Shown: in pieces, positions 1 to 12,027 of the stretch | How positions within the stretch are numbered: position 1 is the first letter of the stretch | Layout of the letters: each line of letters opens with the position of its first letter | From: Diphasiastrum complanatum | Lineage: Eukaryota > Streptophyta > Lycopodiopsida > Lycopodiales > Lycopodiaceae | Direction of reading: 5' to 3' | DNA: 64,000 nt | Assembly (NCBI GenBank): GCA_029204225.1 | Contig: CM055111.1 | Coordinates: forward strand, 9,379,262-9,443,261 | The notes under the pieces: model-generated | Told to the model about the DNA's origin: nothing | Database searches by the model: none | The model's input: the letters and a program-made list of their open reading frames with translations, nothing else | Position numbers and translations under genes: made by a program

Positions 1-206
1 GGGATAATAGTGCGCCCTCCAAGAAGGCCCCCACTCTCCAGTAATATGTCCAAATGGCCTAATAATGAAAAATAAGGCCAAAGGCCAACCATATAGTCTG
101 AATGTCACTAATGAATAAAAAAGGGCCCAAGGCTTGCTTATGCATAAAGTAAAGTAACTATAAATGTAAATGGACGCGGCGAATGTGATGAGCCGAGTCC
201 ATAACT
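1..206 (-). repeat. 3' LTR of chromovirus copy 1 (partial)
   Basis: Bases 1-206 match 5776-5981 with only a few differences. The copy ends at CATAACT (206), next to a purine-rich tract on the minus strand. The remaining 212 or so bases lie before the window. Confidence 0.95.
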
Positions 207-214
207 CTCCCCGA
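207..214 (-). promoter_or_regulatory. Polypurine tract of copy 1
   Basis: On the minus strand a purine-rich tract ending GGGGAG lies directly before the LTR start AGTTATGG. This is where plus-strand DNA synthesis is primed in LTR retrotransposons. Confidence 0.75.
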
Positions 215-252
215 CACAAAAAAAAGACCCAACTGCCGAAAAGATAACCAGA

Positions 253-825
253 TCAAGTAGCAGCAAGCCCTGGTGCATCAACAGCTAGAGGAACATCTGA
301 TGTAGAGGAATCAACAAGTGCAGCAAGAGCACGAGCCTGATCCGCAAGTAATGGTGTATGATAAAAGACATCAATAGGCTCCTATGTGGCCTCCTCAATA
401 GGACGACCATCCCCACTGGACCAAAAACTGAATCTGCCGGCGGCGTCGACTATGGTATAGACGGACCTGTAATATAGCAGCAGGTAAAAATGGAAATAAC
501 TCTGGAGCAGTAGGAAACTCAGCATCACAAGGAGCGTCATCCTCAATAGCAGCACGTAATAAACTGACATGGAATACATCACAGGCGCGTGTGGAAGCAG
601 GAAGCTGTAAGCGATATGTAACTGGACTAAGAACCTCCACAATGCGATAAGGCCCATAATAACGTGGTGCAAGCTTCTCAGTAGAAGCATGGCCCTGGAC
701 AAAATGATGACATGCAAACCGTAAGCGTAGATAAACCATATCTCCAAGCTGAAACTCAACATGGCGGCGGTGACGATCAACTGAGGTCTGATAACGCTGC
801 TGAACATGTTGTAAATGAGAACTGG
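253..825 (-). pseudogene. Integrase C-terminus and chromodomain, copy 1 (broken)
   Basis: This is the C-terminal part of pol. It contains the integrase GPY/F region (motif YYGPYRI) and a chromodomain ending in motifs like FLVQW and EEAT. Chromodomains steer integration toward particular chromatin marks. The reading frame shifts near 825 relative to the upstream pol frame and again near 412, where one extra C is present relative to copy 2. A TAG at 382-384 replaces the TGG of copy 2. The natural stop would be at 253-255. Confidence 0.85.
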
Positions 826-3329
826 GCCCGGGTAATAAGCTCTCGAGCACCTGATAGAAAAGATGCAAGTGTAACAGGCGTATCCTCAGGAGGAAGAGGA
901 ATGCCAGGTAAAAGAGGTGCATAGCCATGAGATAATAAAAATGGTGAGACACCTGTGCTGGTACTAACAGAGCTATTATAGCTATACTTTGCTAAACATA
1001 AATGCTGATCCCAATCCTTCCCTGAAGGAGTAACAAAATGGCGTAAATAATCCTCAAGGATCATGTTAAGGACCTCAAACTGCCCATCAGAAGTAGAATG
1101 ATAAGCAGAACCCATAAAAAGTTGAACATCCAAAATACGCATAAGCTCTGTCCAGAATATAGATGTAAACTTACTATCCCGATCAGAAAGGATAGTAGGA
1201 GGAAATCCACGCAGGCGAAAAATCTCTAATAGGAACAAACGTGCACACTGCTCTGCTGTGATAGTACTGCGAACTAGGATAAAATGTGCCTGTTTCGAGA
1301 ACTTGTCAACTACCACCATACATGAATCGTGACCACGCTGGGTATGGGGAAGGCCAAGGATAAAGTCCATAGATATATCAGTCCACTGGCGATGAGGAAT
1401 AGGCCAACTCTGGAGCAAACCAGTAGATTTAGCATGGGAGTACTTATTACGAAGACAGAAAGGGCAGGTACGAATAAGTACAGCAAGCTCAGATCGAAGA
1501 GAGGGCCAATAGAAATGGTCTTTGAGACGAGCATAAGACTTCTGAAAACCAAAGTGACCCCCAACAGGAGAGGAATGAGCATCCGACAACAATTGGGAAC
1601 GGATACCCAAAGAACTAGGGATACAAAGAGAATCATAATGATAAAGACGATTGTCAATAATGGAGTAAACTTGATGAGGACTGGACGAAACAGGTGGGGC
1701 AGAACTATAAACATCACGAAAATCAGAACATGTAAGGTATGCTGCAGGTAGGGCATCAAACCATGGAGGAATAGTAGAAACGAGTGTATTTAACAAAGCT
1801 GGAAGATGAGATAATGCATCAGCAGTAGTGTTAGCACGACCAGGACGATACAATATGGAGAAATTAAAAGACTGTAAAAACTGCAACCAACGAAATTGAC
1901 GATCACTAAGGTCACGTTGAGAAAACAGATAACGTAAAGACTGGTGATCAGTAATAATGTCAAATGGGACTCGATACAGATAATGATGCCACTTCTTAAG
2001 AGCATAGATAATAGCAAGAAGCTCTTTCTCATGCACAGAATAACGTTGCTCATAAGAGCGAAGACGACGCGACTCATAAGCAATAATACATTGTGACTGG
2101 CGAAGTAAAGCACCCAAACCAACATTACTAGCATCAGTCTCAACAAGAAACTTCTGATCAAACTGTGGTAAACACATAACGACGGCATCAACAACAGCAC
2201 GACGAAGAGTATCAAACGCTGTCTGACAATCAGAAGTCCAAAGAAAAGTACTAGACTTCTTCAAAAGTGCATGAAGAGGAGCTGCGATAGTGGCAAAATG
2301 AGGAACTGGACGACGAAGGTGAGTGGCTAACCCAAGAAACATACGAACATGGTGAATATCAGTAGGTATAGGCCAATCCTGGATGGCCTGAACCTTATGA
2401 GGGTCCAGACGAATGTGACCATTACAAATAAGAAAACCAAGAAACTCGATCTCAGAAACAACAAAAGAACATTTAGACAACTTAGCAAATAACTGGTGGT
2501 GTACAAGTAACTGAAAGACAGAGGAAAGATGGGCAACATGCTCAGCAAGAGACTGACTAAAAATAAGAATATCATCAAAATAAACCAAGAGACAATGACC
2601 AAGAAGCGGACGCAAGACGTTATTGATCACATTCTGGAACGTAGGAGGGCCATTAGTAACACCAAAAGGAAGCACACGAAATTCATATAAACCAAGATGA
2701 GTACAGAAAGCAGTCTTATGTTCGTCAGAAGGGTGCATCCTGATTTGGTAATATCCAGAACGAAGGTCTAGCTTGGAAAAGATTTTAGAGGTACCGAGCT
2801 GGTCAAAGAGGTCATCCATGTGTGGAATAGGGTACTGATTACGAATAGTCAACTTATTTAAAGCACGGTAATCAATACAAAGGCGTTTGGTACCATCTTT
2901 CTTATTAATAAGGAGAACAGGAGCACCAAAAGGGCTGTGACTAGGAACAATGAGACCCTGATCTAACAAGGCAGTAATATGGAGCTCAAGCTCATCACGC
3001 TCAGATCGAGACATACGATAAGGGGGACGGGAAGGAGGAGCAGAACCAGGACGCAAGTCAATATGATGGTTCACGTCACGTAATGGTGGTAGCGTCGTAG
3101 GTTCTGAAAAGACAAAAGCATACTGATGTAATAAGTCAGAAATCACCTGAGGAACAGCTGCTGGTGTAGAAACTAGAGGAACTGGTAGTGCCCGCTGAAC
3201 ACATAATAAGGCAGCACAATGAACCTTCGGCAGGCTGCGGATAAACTGCTTCCCAGTAATCAACTGGAAGTCTCCCTGAGAATCAATGCCCACAAGTGAG
3301 TGTGTAACTGCATCATGTACAAATGTCAA
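777..3329 (-). pseudogene. Reverse transcriptase, RNase H and integrase, copy 1
   Basis: An open stretch of 850 residues. RT covers roughly residues 85-300 with catalytic motif YFDD at 250-253. RNase H follows, with ETDAS and TDHQSLRYL motifs. Integrase has an HHCC zinc-binding region (GGHFGF...CPFC) and the core motifs MDF, SDRDSKF and a glutamate in DGQFEV. These copy the element RNA and insert the cDNA. The frame is entered by a shift from the protease frame near 3325 and is lost near 825, where the last 20 or so residues become out-of-frame sequence. RT and RNase H themselves look intact. Confidence 0.95.
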
Positions 3330-3831
3330 TGTCTGCTGTCAAGTCCAGTGTAACGGCTCCAAGAGATGCAAACCAATCAACACCAAGGATAAGATCATAA
3401 CGCTCCATAGGGACAATGTAAAGATCTGCCTGTCCAAAGAAATCTCCAATGCGGTATGGTAAACGCTGAAACATCTGAGAACTAGGAAAAGAATGAGAAC
3501 TGGCAACCTCAACTGTGAGAGGATGGGAAGCAGGAACAGGTGAAGCACAGATCCGACTAGTGATATAACTGCTAGTAAAAGAATGAGTGCTACCAGTATC
3601 AACTAAAGCAATATACTCACGACCTGTAATACGCACACGTAACCGAATGGAGCGAGGACCAGGACGCCCTGTCCAAGTAGCATAGGCAAGCTGAGCATGG
3701 CAAGTAGCAGGAAGTAAATCAGGGGAAGGCTCAGAGGATAAGTCAGGCTCATCAGAAATATGAATGTAGATATCGGAATCATCTGGAGTAGTGCCCTCAT
3801 GGTAAAAAACAGCAGTAGTAGTAGGGAGAGG
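3313..3831 (-). pseudogene. Retroviral-type aspartic protease, copy 1
   Basis: The catalytic motif ALVDTGSTHSF and the downstream LGVDWFASLG motif identify a retropepsin, which would cut the Gag-Pol polyprotein. It shares the frame of the end of gag but is separated by a TAG at 3832-3834. At its 3' end a two-base loss relative to copy 3 shifts the frame before RT. Confidence 0.9.
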
Positions 3832-4883
3832 CTAGCGGCAATCACGGGCAAGATGGTCAGGACTCTTACAACGAAAGCAAAGACGCTTCTGCTGAAGATC
3901 AGCGAACTCTGCAGACGTGTAACGTCGGACAAAAGCAGGTCGAGGAGTCGGAGGACGAAGAGGCGAAGGGGCAATGGAGAGAGCTGGAACAGAAGGGGCC
4001 GGTGTAGGGGTGAACGTAGCGGGAAAAGATGAAGCAGAAGGACGGGGTCGGGAGAAGTGGGAAGGAAGGGTGTCAGAGTACTTATGCTGTAAAGTACTGG
4101 CAAGAGACATCGCCTCAACAAGTGTGGTAGGACGGAAGGAAGAAACATCATAACGTAAAGCACCACGAAGCCCAGCAATGTAACGAGAAATAAGCTCAGT
4201 GGGTTGTAGATTTGTGAAAAGATAAGAAAGCTCCATAAACTGATCTGTATAAGAAGCAAGATCACTGGTCTGAGTACGGAATGTATCACGTTGGCGGTCA
4301 AGCCACTGAGGATCAATCATAGCATGGCGGAGGTCACGGCGAAAAGTATGCCATACATGGAGCCCTTCCTGATCAGGATCAACTCAATAAACTCGCCACC
4401 ACGTGGCGGCACGTCCATCTAAATGTAAAGCAGCCAACTGGATCTTCTGAGGATCAGTCTTGGGGTGAATCTGAAAATATGTGTCAAGCTTAGCAAACCA
4501 ATTCTCTAATAAGTTCCTGTCAGAGGAACCGGAATAGGTAGCAAGCTGTACCCTATCACGAAAGTCTCGAGCAAAGTGTGGCTCAGGAAGGGGGAAACGA
4601 GGAAAGAAACCAGGAGGTGGGTTAGAATGAACGGTCCACCACCAGGCTGACTAGCAGAAGAAGATGGAAATCCAAATGGAGGGGGAGTCCCAAATGTAGG
4701 AAAAATAGGAGCTTTACCAGGACCATGAGGCTATAAAGAATCAATCTGTGACTGCATAGTAGCAAAGCCGGTCATAACTGAATCGAAGTGAAGAACGAGG
4801 CCAGAAAGGGTCTCATCCATGCGACGAAACTGATCGGATAAGGTTTCCTGAGTAGTCTCACTCGGGGTAGGTGAATGTGCCAT
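3832..4883 (-). pseudogene. Gag, copy 1 (broken)
   Basis: This is the structural protein that packages element RNA. The likely ATG is at 4883, with start MAHSPTPS. The central retrotransposon-gag domain has WW-R-VY and DPQWL motifs, followed by a proline/serine-rich stretch and a CCHC zinc knuckle (CFRCKSPDHLARDC) at the end. Breaks: TAG at 4731-4733, a frame change before 4600, TGA near 4386 where copy 2 has arginine, and TAG at 3832 where copies 2 and 3 have glutamine. Confidence 0.85.
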
Positions 4884-5551
4884 AATGATAGTGGAAGGAA
4901 TAGACGAAAACTTGAGGGAGCGGACTCTTGTTGTCACCCCAAATTAGCCTATTACAACCAATATTATCACAACTGAGAAAAACAAACAGCAATGAACAAT
5001 GGAGAGGCTGTAAAAATGCGCTGGACAGCCAGGGATACAATGTGAATTTGAAAGATTAAACGGAGTCAGAATTCCTAAAAATGTGGTGGAGAATGAGCGC
5101 GCGACAGCCTTTTGATAAGCTGTAAAAGATGGCTGGAATTGGAGACAAAAAAAAGGCAAAAGTGACAAGTTGGGAGTGTTGAGGCAGCGATTTACAGCTT
5201 GAAGAATTTTAGCTGTTTGGAATAGCAAATGATGTCGGAATTGGGTAGTTTTTGGATGAGGATGGGCGTTGGACAGTCAGGGAACTAACTGTGGAAGATG
5301 GTTGCAAACTGGAAAAATATCAGACGAAAGTGACAGGTCGGAAGGCAGGGACAGCGATGGAAAGGAAGAGGAGGAGCGTTGGGCGGCAAAGAAAAGAGGT
5401 GACAAAACAGGGGGAACGCTGGGCAGGAAGGAGTGGAAGGAGCAGTGATGGAACAGGGCTGTCAAAACGGCAATGGAGCTGTAGGAATAGCGATGGAGGA
5501 GCAAGGCAAGGCAGCAAAGAAAAAAAAATTCCAGATTGTGCTCAGAAAAGT
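4884..5551 (-). other. 5' leader of copy 1
   Basis: Untranslated leader between primer site and gag. It carries a GCTGGACAGCC word (around 5018-5028) that recurs in the copy 3 leader. No conserved reading frame was seen. Confidence 0.6.
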
Positions 5552-5563
5552 GCTCTGATACCA
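5552..5563 (-). promoter_or_regulatory. Primer binding site of copy 1 (initiator Met tRNA)
   Basis: The minus strand reads TGGTATCAGAGC directly after the LTR end. This is the usual plant initiator-methionine tRNA primer site, with no spacer. Confidence 0.9.
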
Positions 5564-5981
5564 AGTTATGAATAGAGCCACAGCTGATCTAGAACTAAGC
5601 TATGAAAGCATCACATAAGCAAGACTTAACCCTAGAAAGCAGGAAAGAGAAAGATTAAGGAGGCTAAAGAGAGAGATCAATATCATCAGCTGAATGACAA
5701 ATGACACAGTTTCCCTACTTATAGCCAAGAGGAAGCCCTAAAAGGAAGCTTCCAGTGGCTAGGGCCCAACTGGGAGGGATAATAGTGCGCCCTCCAAGAA
5801 GGCCCCCACTCTCCAGTAATATGTCCAAATGGCCTAATAATGAATAATAAGGCCAAAGGCCAACCATATAGTCTGAATGTCACTAATGAATAAAAAAGGG
5901 CCCAAGGCCTGCTTATGCATAAAGTAAAGTAACTGTAAATGTAAATGGACGCGGCGAATGTCATGAGGTGAGTCCATAACT
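5564..5981 (-). repeat. 5' LTR of chromovirus copy 1
   Basis: 418-base LTR. On the minus strand it starts AGTTATGG and ends CATAACT, an inverted repeat at the ends in place of the standard TG...CA. It contains a TATA-like CTATAAGTAG at 5715-5724 and promotes leftward transcription into the element. Confidence 0.93.
5715..5724 (-). promoter_or_regulatory. TATA box in copy 1 LTR
   Basis: Minus-strand CTATAAGTAG, conserved at the same place in the copy 2 LTR (near 12180) and in the solo LTR (near 50145). Likely the element promoter. Confidence 0.55.
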
Positions 5982-5986
5982 TTGTG

Positions 5987-6085
5987 TCGAAGCGTGCTTT
6001 GAACCGTTTTTTGGTTCGAACCGGAGAAAAAAAAAAAAAAAGCTTAAATTTTTTTTTTAAAGAAAAAAAGGTTCGAACCGTTTTT
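5987..6085. repeat. TTCGAACCG palindrome cluster, left
   Basis: Two copies of GGTTCGAACCG and a variant flank A- and T-rich runs. A related cluster lies at 6598-6700 and another at 33480-33535. It may be one end of a non-autonomous DNA element whose left end was broken by the LTR element; no terminal repeat was confirmed. Confidence 0.45.
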
Positions 6086-6099
6086 TTTGGCATTTTCCA

Positions 6100-6240
6100 C
6101 AGAGAGAGAGAGAAAGAAAGAAAGAAAGAAAGCTTTATTAATGTCTTTTCCATGCCAAAAGGCATATAAGACAAGTAGATACATATCAAGTATGTGGACC
6201 ATCTGGGAGCGTATGAAAAACGTCTCCAAAATTGAAAGAA
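6100..6240 (-). repeat. Dispersed repeat with GA tract, copy 1
   Basis: A (GA)/(GAAA) tract joins about 110 bases shared with 19652-19780 and 52455-52560. On the minus strand it contains a hairpin ATGCC-TTTT-GGCAT, then AATAAA, then the pyrimidine tract. That looks like the 3' end of a retroposon. Confidence 0.6.
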
Positions 6241-6597
6241 AAGCATATATAATAAATCTAAACACAATTACCAGTGTAAACTAAACCAAAAGGTATAAAG
6301 CAAGAAATGGCTATGTATGATGGAAGCAGGCTGCAGAGAGAGAGCCTTCAGGGTTTTTTCAAGTGTTTCATTGTACATTGTAATATGTATGGTGTGACAT
6401 TAATGTTTTGAGTGACGAGTAACCATGATCAATCTTTCTACTAGGTGACAGGTATTGTCAAGTAACAAGACTCAGGGGTTGCACGTCAGGATTCAAATTT
6501 CACTATCGATTAATCACGAATTATGATGTACATGTTACCCATTAACACTACTTCTTTTTGACATAATCAAAGGGTAGAAACTAAGGGGGGGGGGGGG

Positions 6598-6700
6598 GAA
6601 CCCTAAAACCGATTCGCCGGTTCGAACCTGGAGAAGCCGATTCTTTCCCGATTCAAACCCGATTTCAAACACGGTCCAAAAGGCGATTCGAAAGGTACCA
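6598..6700. repeat. TTCGAACC cluster, right, after a G13-type run
   Basis: A run of about 13 G is followed by sequence rich in CGATTC and GGTTCGAACC. About 130 bases from here on are distantly repeated at 53393-53490. Confidence 0.45.
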
Positions 6701-8449
6701 TAAAACATTGTTTTTGGGGTGTCAGCCATACAGTTCATGTTTGAGACCATATACCTATGTACTGGTGTGAGGGATGTGCGGCCGTGTGTATGCAGCTGCC
6801 ATATAAGTATGGCAGGTACACTGGCTTGTATCATCGCCCCTCTTGAATGATACTTTCACCTGCTCATAACAATCTTTCTGACCTGAAAATATTTGACAAT
6901 ATATGCTCTTAAAGATATTTCGTTTTTCAATTTATCCAACGGTTCAGTAAAGCATATCAACGTTATGTCTGGGACGGTAACCGACATAACAAAGAAAGCA
7001 AGCAATCCGCGACCTTATGGAGTTCAACCAAAAAGTCTAAGACCAACAACTTCATCATGCATAGTGTGGACCAAACACTATGACATCCCTAATCACTTTG
7101 TCAGCGCCCAAGAGTAGAGGGTCACAAGCATAAACATATGGAGGCACAAACATATGTATTATTCTATAATACATATGTGCAAAGACCAACGTTCATAAAT
7201 TAGCTCAGTAGAACACATGTAATGAAGTAGCCAACATGCCAGGTCTTTCAAAGGAACAGCCAAGTCATCAAGTCAATGTGGATTCAAAAAGTGCTTCATA
7301 ATTATTTTCTTATCCATGGTTCACTTGTAGCAATCATTACATATTGCATGAGTTATGTTGGATGTACAGATCTACAAATATTCCAAATGCTGGAAAGATT
7401 GAATGACCGGCCCTACAATTGAAATGGGCACACCTTTTACATGATCAATTTCTGCTTGAGACATTCATGGAAGACTCAGATTTTCAGGACAAAGTCACCA
7501 ACACCAATTTTTGAAGTGTTAAAAACTGAGCTTCTAAATATAAAGCTAAAGATGGTACCTTATAATTGAAGAGCATCCCCCACCATAAAGATCAAAGATC
7601 CGGATAGCCCCATCTTCACAACCAACAGAAACCTCAGGATCCACATGGCTGCATGTCTCCACCAAAACACATGTAACATGAGAGTCATCACAAGAACAAT
7701 GTTAGACATTGAGTGCTAGAAATGTTTAAACTAGAGTTGTCAGCTGTTTATGATATTTTCCTCTATATTGTCAAAGTAGTGGGAAAAAGGAGCTAGACAA
7801 TCAACACAACGAACAAATATGTATAGGTCACACCACCAGACAGCAAGATTGATAACCTATACTTTAAGAAGTCAACGTTGATTGGAAGAAACCATGGGGT
7901 AATATTTTGTTCAAAATCAGGTCTAGGAAGGATATGAAATTTCCTTGTGAAAGATAAGTCCAAACCAGCCATCACTCTAGCTGTAGGCTAGTTCTCATAC
8001 ATTAGCAAAAGAGAGCCAACTGGCAAGATTGATGTCACTTATTAATGGTATCCTGTAGCGTGGTCAACTCTTGGCTCCAGGTCTTAGAGACTAATACGAA
8101 TAACTTGCATAAGAAAAATCCGGTAGGGTATGACATGTTATCAAGGGGTACCTTGATGTCCTCCTTTTGAAACCAAAGTGCAATTGTTAAAGACCTCACT
8201 AAACACTATGTGCGTTCAATAAGGTGCAAAAAGGTCCTCCAACTGACAATTCTTATACTTAGAAGTTCCTTTCCATTATCCATGTGGTCAAGTGATCACC
8301 TGCTTAGCAAGCTGATCAAAAGTAACTGACTGCAGAGCTCTGCCTGCTAAAACAAGTACTCTAAATGCTGGGCACCTTGGCACTGCATGTAAGCCATAAT
8401 GCATAAGACTATACCTACTTATCCTACATTATTCATTAACATATTTATG
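6701..8449. other. No gene seen; old repeats
   Basis: A/T-rich sequence without a sustained reading frame. It includes one copy of a dispersed repeat at about 7003-7150 (see 28465-28620). Nothing else was recognised. Confidence 0.6.
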
Positions 8450-9770
8450 AGACCTCAGGAAGAAATTCTTCACTTTGAGAATGTCTGATGCAGACACCAT
8501 TTCTAGCCATCTCAATACATTCAAAAATCTCATGGAGCAAATGATTGCAACCGGCTCAGTCATTAAAGATTCAGATGCAATAATGACTCTTTTATCGAGT
8601 CTGCTTGATGCCTATGAAACATGGGTCATGGCTATTTCGACCTAGCAGCATCTCACTCTACAAGAGTCATTTTGATGCTATTACAAGAGGAGATCAGAAG
8701 AAATGCATCCTCCTCAGGCTCGGGATCGGATCTTCAAGCTCTATACACAAAGAAAAATAAAAAAAATTCAAAGAAATCCAATAAATCAGATTATTCAGAC
8801 AAGAAGAGCAACATGCAGTCTGGGTCGAATTTTGGCTCAGGGTCGAATTCTGGCCCAGGATCGAATTCTTCATCATTCCAGCCAATGCAGAAACTCTTTT
8901 GCAGATATTGTAAGAGGACTGGCCATCCAATCAACAAGGACTGCAGAACACTCAAGTACAACAATGAAAAGAAGAAGCAGTTCCAACAACAAGCAAATGC
9001 TGCCTCAACCAGTCACTCGATCCAACATCAAAAAGAAGATGAAGTTGCCTTCATGACCAAGGTCGGAAATCTATAGGATATCGATTCTTGGTACTTGGAC
9101 TCTGGAGCAACTCAACACATGACTCACCATCGGGACTGGTTCCAAAGTTACAAGCCTTCAGGTCGCAGGGTCGAATTCGATACAGAGGGCTGCACCATTC
9201 TTGACAAGCCTACAAAAATCTTAGCTTTCGATAGACGTTGTGGCTATCTTTATAAGCTTAGACACTGTTATTCAACAAATAGTCAAGCTCTTCACACATC
9301 TACTTATGATTCAACATATGTTGTGGCATTTCAGATTAGGCCATTTGAACTTCAATGGTATTCAACAAATGTCAAATCAGAATCTAGTTCAAGATCTTCC
9401 TTCCATTAGCAAATACGACACTCCTTTTGAAAGCTGTATTATCAGCAAGCATGCTAGAAGTCCATTTATTTCCGATTTTAATCATACTTCTAAAGATTTG
9501 CTAGATCTTGAACATAGTGACATTTGTGGCCCAATGCAGACTTCTTCCACAGGGGGAGCTCTTTATTTTCTGACTTTTATTGATGACTTTTCTCGAAGAA
9601 CTGCTACTTATTTTCTGAAGAACAAATCCGATACTTGTGTTCTTCAAGCAGTTCAAAGCATCTGTAGAAAATCAGACCCAGAGAAGAATCAAAGCTCTAC
9701 GTACTGATGGAGGGGGAAAATACATCTCGTTGGACACAAAACGGATTAGTGCCGTCAAAGCAAAATAACA
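8450..9770 (+). pseudogene. Ty1/copia gag-protease-integrase fragment
   Basis: Degenerate pol polyprotein. From 8458 a gag C-terminal region leads to a CCHC knuckle (CRYCKRTGHPINKDC, near 8920). Next comes the protease motif WYLDSGATQHMT near 9090, then a GAG-pre-integrase region (WHFRLGHLNF near 9330). Last is the integrase core start (HSDICGPM, FLTFIDDFSRR near 9515-9600) and an ALRTDGGGKY-like motif near 9693. Stops at 8642 and 9074 and several frame changes break it. RT and RNase H are missing, as are LTRs. Serine/glycine-rich spacer repeats (SGSNFGSGSNS) precede the knuckle. Confidence 0.9.
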
Positions 9771-10184
9771 AAACTAACTAAGAAGAGATTCATATAGCCA
9801 GGATAATATGGTGCATAGACCATTTACATGTTCAACTGGACATCTCTTCATTTCTCTATCTCAGAAATCTTCTCATTAACTATAGGCTTCCGATCAACAA
9901 GTCTGATAATACAATCACGATAGATAAGCCGCTTGCCAGTTGATAGAGCTTCTTGTCTTGCCTTAGTAGTTAGTAGTTAGTAGTTACTAGAGTCTAGTTA
10001 GAACTTAGAACTTAGGAGTTAGAAGTTAGCGGTTAGTGTTAGAAACTAGATTAGAATTTAGAATATAGAATTCAGGGTACCCGAGGGCCGGTATACTACA
10101 TAGATATTAGAGACCTCAGAGTCCAAAGTCCAGACTCGTCACTCGAGAGTTGAGAGAGAGATCTGAGAGAGAGAGAGGGCCACC

Positions 10185-10434
10185 ATGCCGAGGGATAGGG
10201 ATCGCTTGTGGGATCACGTTGCCATCGTTGCGGCCTATGGCACATCGGGCACGAAGAGATGGACTTGCAGATACTGTCACCAGTCTTACACTGGAGGGCC
10301 CACACGCATCAGGGCACATTTGTTACATTTGAGGGGGTACGAGATTGCCCCTTGCATGCATGCTCCTAACACGCTACTCACTCATGTCGCATCGGAGGAG
10401 GTTGGCCCTTCAAGGATGGGGCCCAGACCGAGAG
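10185..10434 (+). pseudogene. hAT-A transposase exon 1 (BED zinc finger)
   Basis: Starts at ATG 10185 (MPRDRDRLWDHV). It encodes a BED-type finger, CRYC then a histidine in RAHLL and a further cysteine, the DNA-binding part of hAT transposases. A donor GTAAGC follows at 10435; the intron runs to the acceptor TTTTGGTAG at 10619. Exon length is identical in hAT-B (43729-43978). Confidence 0.85.
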
Positions 10435-10619
10435 GTAAGCATTCAACTCTAAGACTCTTACACTTCAAAGTTCAAACATTGATCAAGTTTTAAGTTTTAA
10501 CTCAAGTCTCGACTCTCACATGATACATCAAGTCTGAAGTTTCAAGTTTCATGTTCAACGATCATGGTTCATTGACCATCTGATTTCTTAATTGTATTGT
10601 AATTTGTCTTTTTTGGTAG

Positions 10620-11124
10620 ATCGAGATGCAGTCATGGCAACACAGCTAGAGGCCACCACATCACGCCCCCCAATTGCCATCCGCTCACCCCTCGCTCCCC
10701 ATGGCTCAGAGGACAGAGCTGCAGATGAGGCAGAGCCTAGTACCCGGCTTGACCCGCCTTCTGGTGCAGGATCCTCAACACCATCTCCAGCCATGACCAT
10801 ACCGGCACCACATCATCCACCTGAGAGAGGGAGAGGTAGACGGGGCCGCACTACACAAATGGGGGGTAGGGAGTACTATGTGTCCACCTTCGCTCCCAGA
10901 GCCATGGCGAAGGCAGAGGTTGTCGTTCGACAGTTGTTCTACACCTGCGATTTGCCATTTCATCTAGCTAGGACCCTGGCATGGAGGAGGGCGATGAGTG
11001 CAGTGAGTGCGATTGGGTAGGTGTGGCCGGGGCCATCTTATGAGCACTTGAGGACGAAGGGACTTCTTGATGAGCGGGCTTCTGTTGACCAGAAGCTAGA
11101 GCCTCTCAGGAAGGCATGGGCCCA
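10620..11124 (+). pseudogene. hAT-A transposase exon 2 with premature TAG
   Basis: Continues exon 1 in phase (MATQLEATTS). It has a proline-rich linker and an arginine-rich patch (RGRGRRGR), then the conserved region before the catalytic domain (PFHLARTLAWRR). A TAG at 11018-11020 replaces the CAG of hAT-B. The donor GTACGT is at 11125. The empty site of the gypsy element B insertion in hAT-B corresponds to about 10656-10660 here. Confidence 0.85.
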
Positions 11125-12027
11125 GTACGTACTAATATCCTTTTAAATTTATGCATTGTAAACTTTAAAGACTTTATGATGATTGATTTGAGATCATTGT
11201 TATGTATTATGTAGTATGTACATTGTAATTTGAATTTTGTACATTAAGTTTTCATACATTGTGCCATGTGGTGGCATTGCACATGCCACAATGTTGAATG
11301 CATAGTACATACTTATTAGTTATTACTTGTTAATTGCAGCTAGAGCCTAGCTATTTATGTTTAATCATGAATCATGAATCATGATTGTAATTTTTCAATA
11401 TTCAAATAATCATTTATCATTGGAATTTGCCATGAAATTTGAATTACAATCTCGGATCTATCGTTTAGTCGATTATCTAATTACTAAATTCTAATGGTTA
11501 AAGGTTTAAACTTTAAACTTTAAAGTTTTACAATTTTGATTTTGGTATTTAATGTAATATGTATTATGTTAGAAGTTTCAAGTTACTAGTTAGAACTTAG
11601 TAGTTACTAGTTCGTAGTTACATATGTCATATAGATAATAGAATGTTCAATGTTCAAACTTCAATGTTGAATGATGAATGATGATGACAGATGTAAGATA
11701 AATCTACGTTTCTAACCTAAATTTTTTTGGCTTTCTCGAACATTGTCATAACCTTCTTGTTTATTCTTTTCTCTGATCTCGACATTGCAAATTGCAAATA
11801 AGTTTGAACTTCAACTTTCAAGTTTCAACTTTGAAACAAAATTACAATTTACAATCTACAGTAGGAAGTCCTAGTACCTAGTACTAAGTAGTCACTAATT
11901 AGTAATAGCTATTATCAGGATTCAGGATTCAGCTCTAGCCTCTGAGCTCAAATTTCAGTTATACTCCAGGCTCCTAAATTCTAAACCCTGAGTTCCAAGT
12001 GTCCACTGTCATTGGTCAAGTAACAAG
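11125..12027 (+). other. hAT-A intron and flank
   Basis: No reading frame. The first 340 or so bases match the hAT-B intron at 39700-40037. It is full of short TCAAGTTT, TTAGTAGTT and AATCATGAATCATG words. It ends at target sequence ACAAG (12023-12027) before the LTR. Confidence 0.6.

Larger units (their letters stand above)
1..5981 (-). mobile_element. Ty3/gypsy chromovirus copy 1, cut by window start
   Basis: This is an LTR retrotransposon read on the minus strand. In element order it has a 5' LTR (5564-5981), primer site, leader, gag, protease, reverse transcriptase, RNase H, integrase, chromodomain, polypurine tract and the first 206 bases of the 3' LTR. The order protease-RT-RNase H-integrase plus a C-terminal chromodomain places it among chromoviruses. 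Coding is broken by stops at 382, 3832, about 4386 and 4731 and by frameshifts near 412, 825, 3325 and in gag, so it cannot make its own proteins. The right flank starts TTGTG at 5982; the matching duplication lies outside the window. Copies 2 and 3 below are the same family. Confidence 0.95.
9966..12027 (+). mobile_element. hAT-A: 5' half of a hAT transposon
   Basis: Closely matches hAT-B on the other strand (about 39700-44185): same 5' region rich in TTAGAACTTAG words, same exon 1 and 2 and same following intron. The element stops where chromovirus copy 2 begins at 12028. The catalytic exons are not found beyond copy 2, so the 3' half has been lost. Confidence 0.85.
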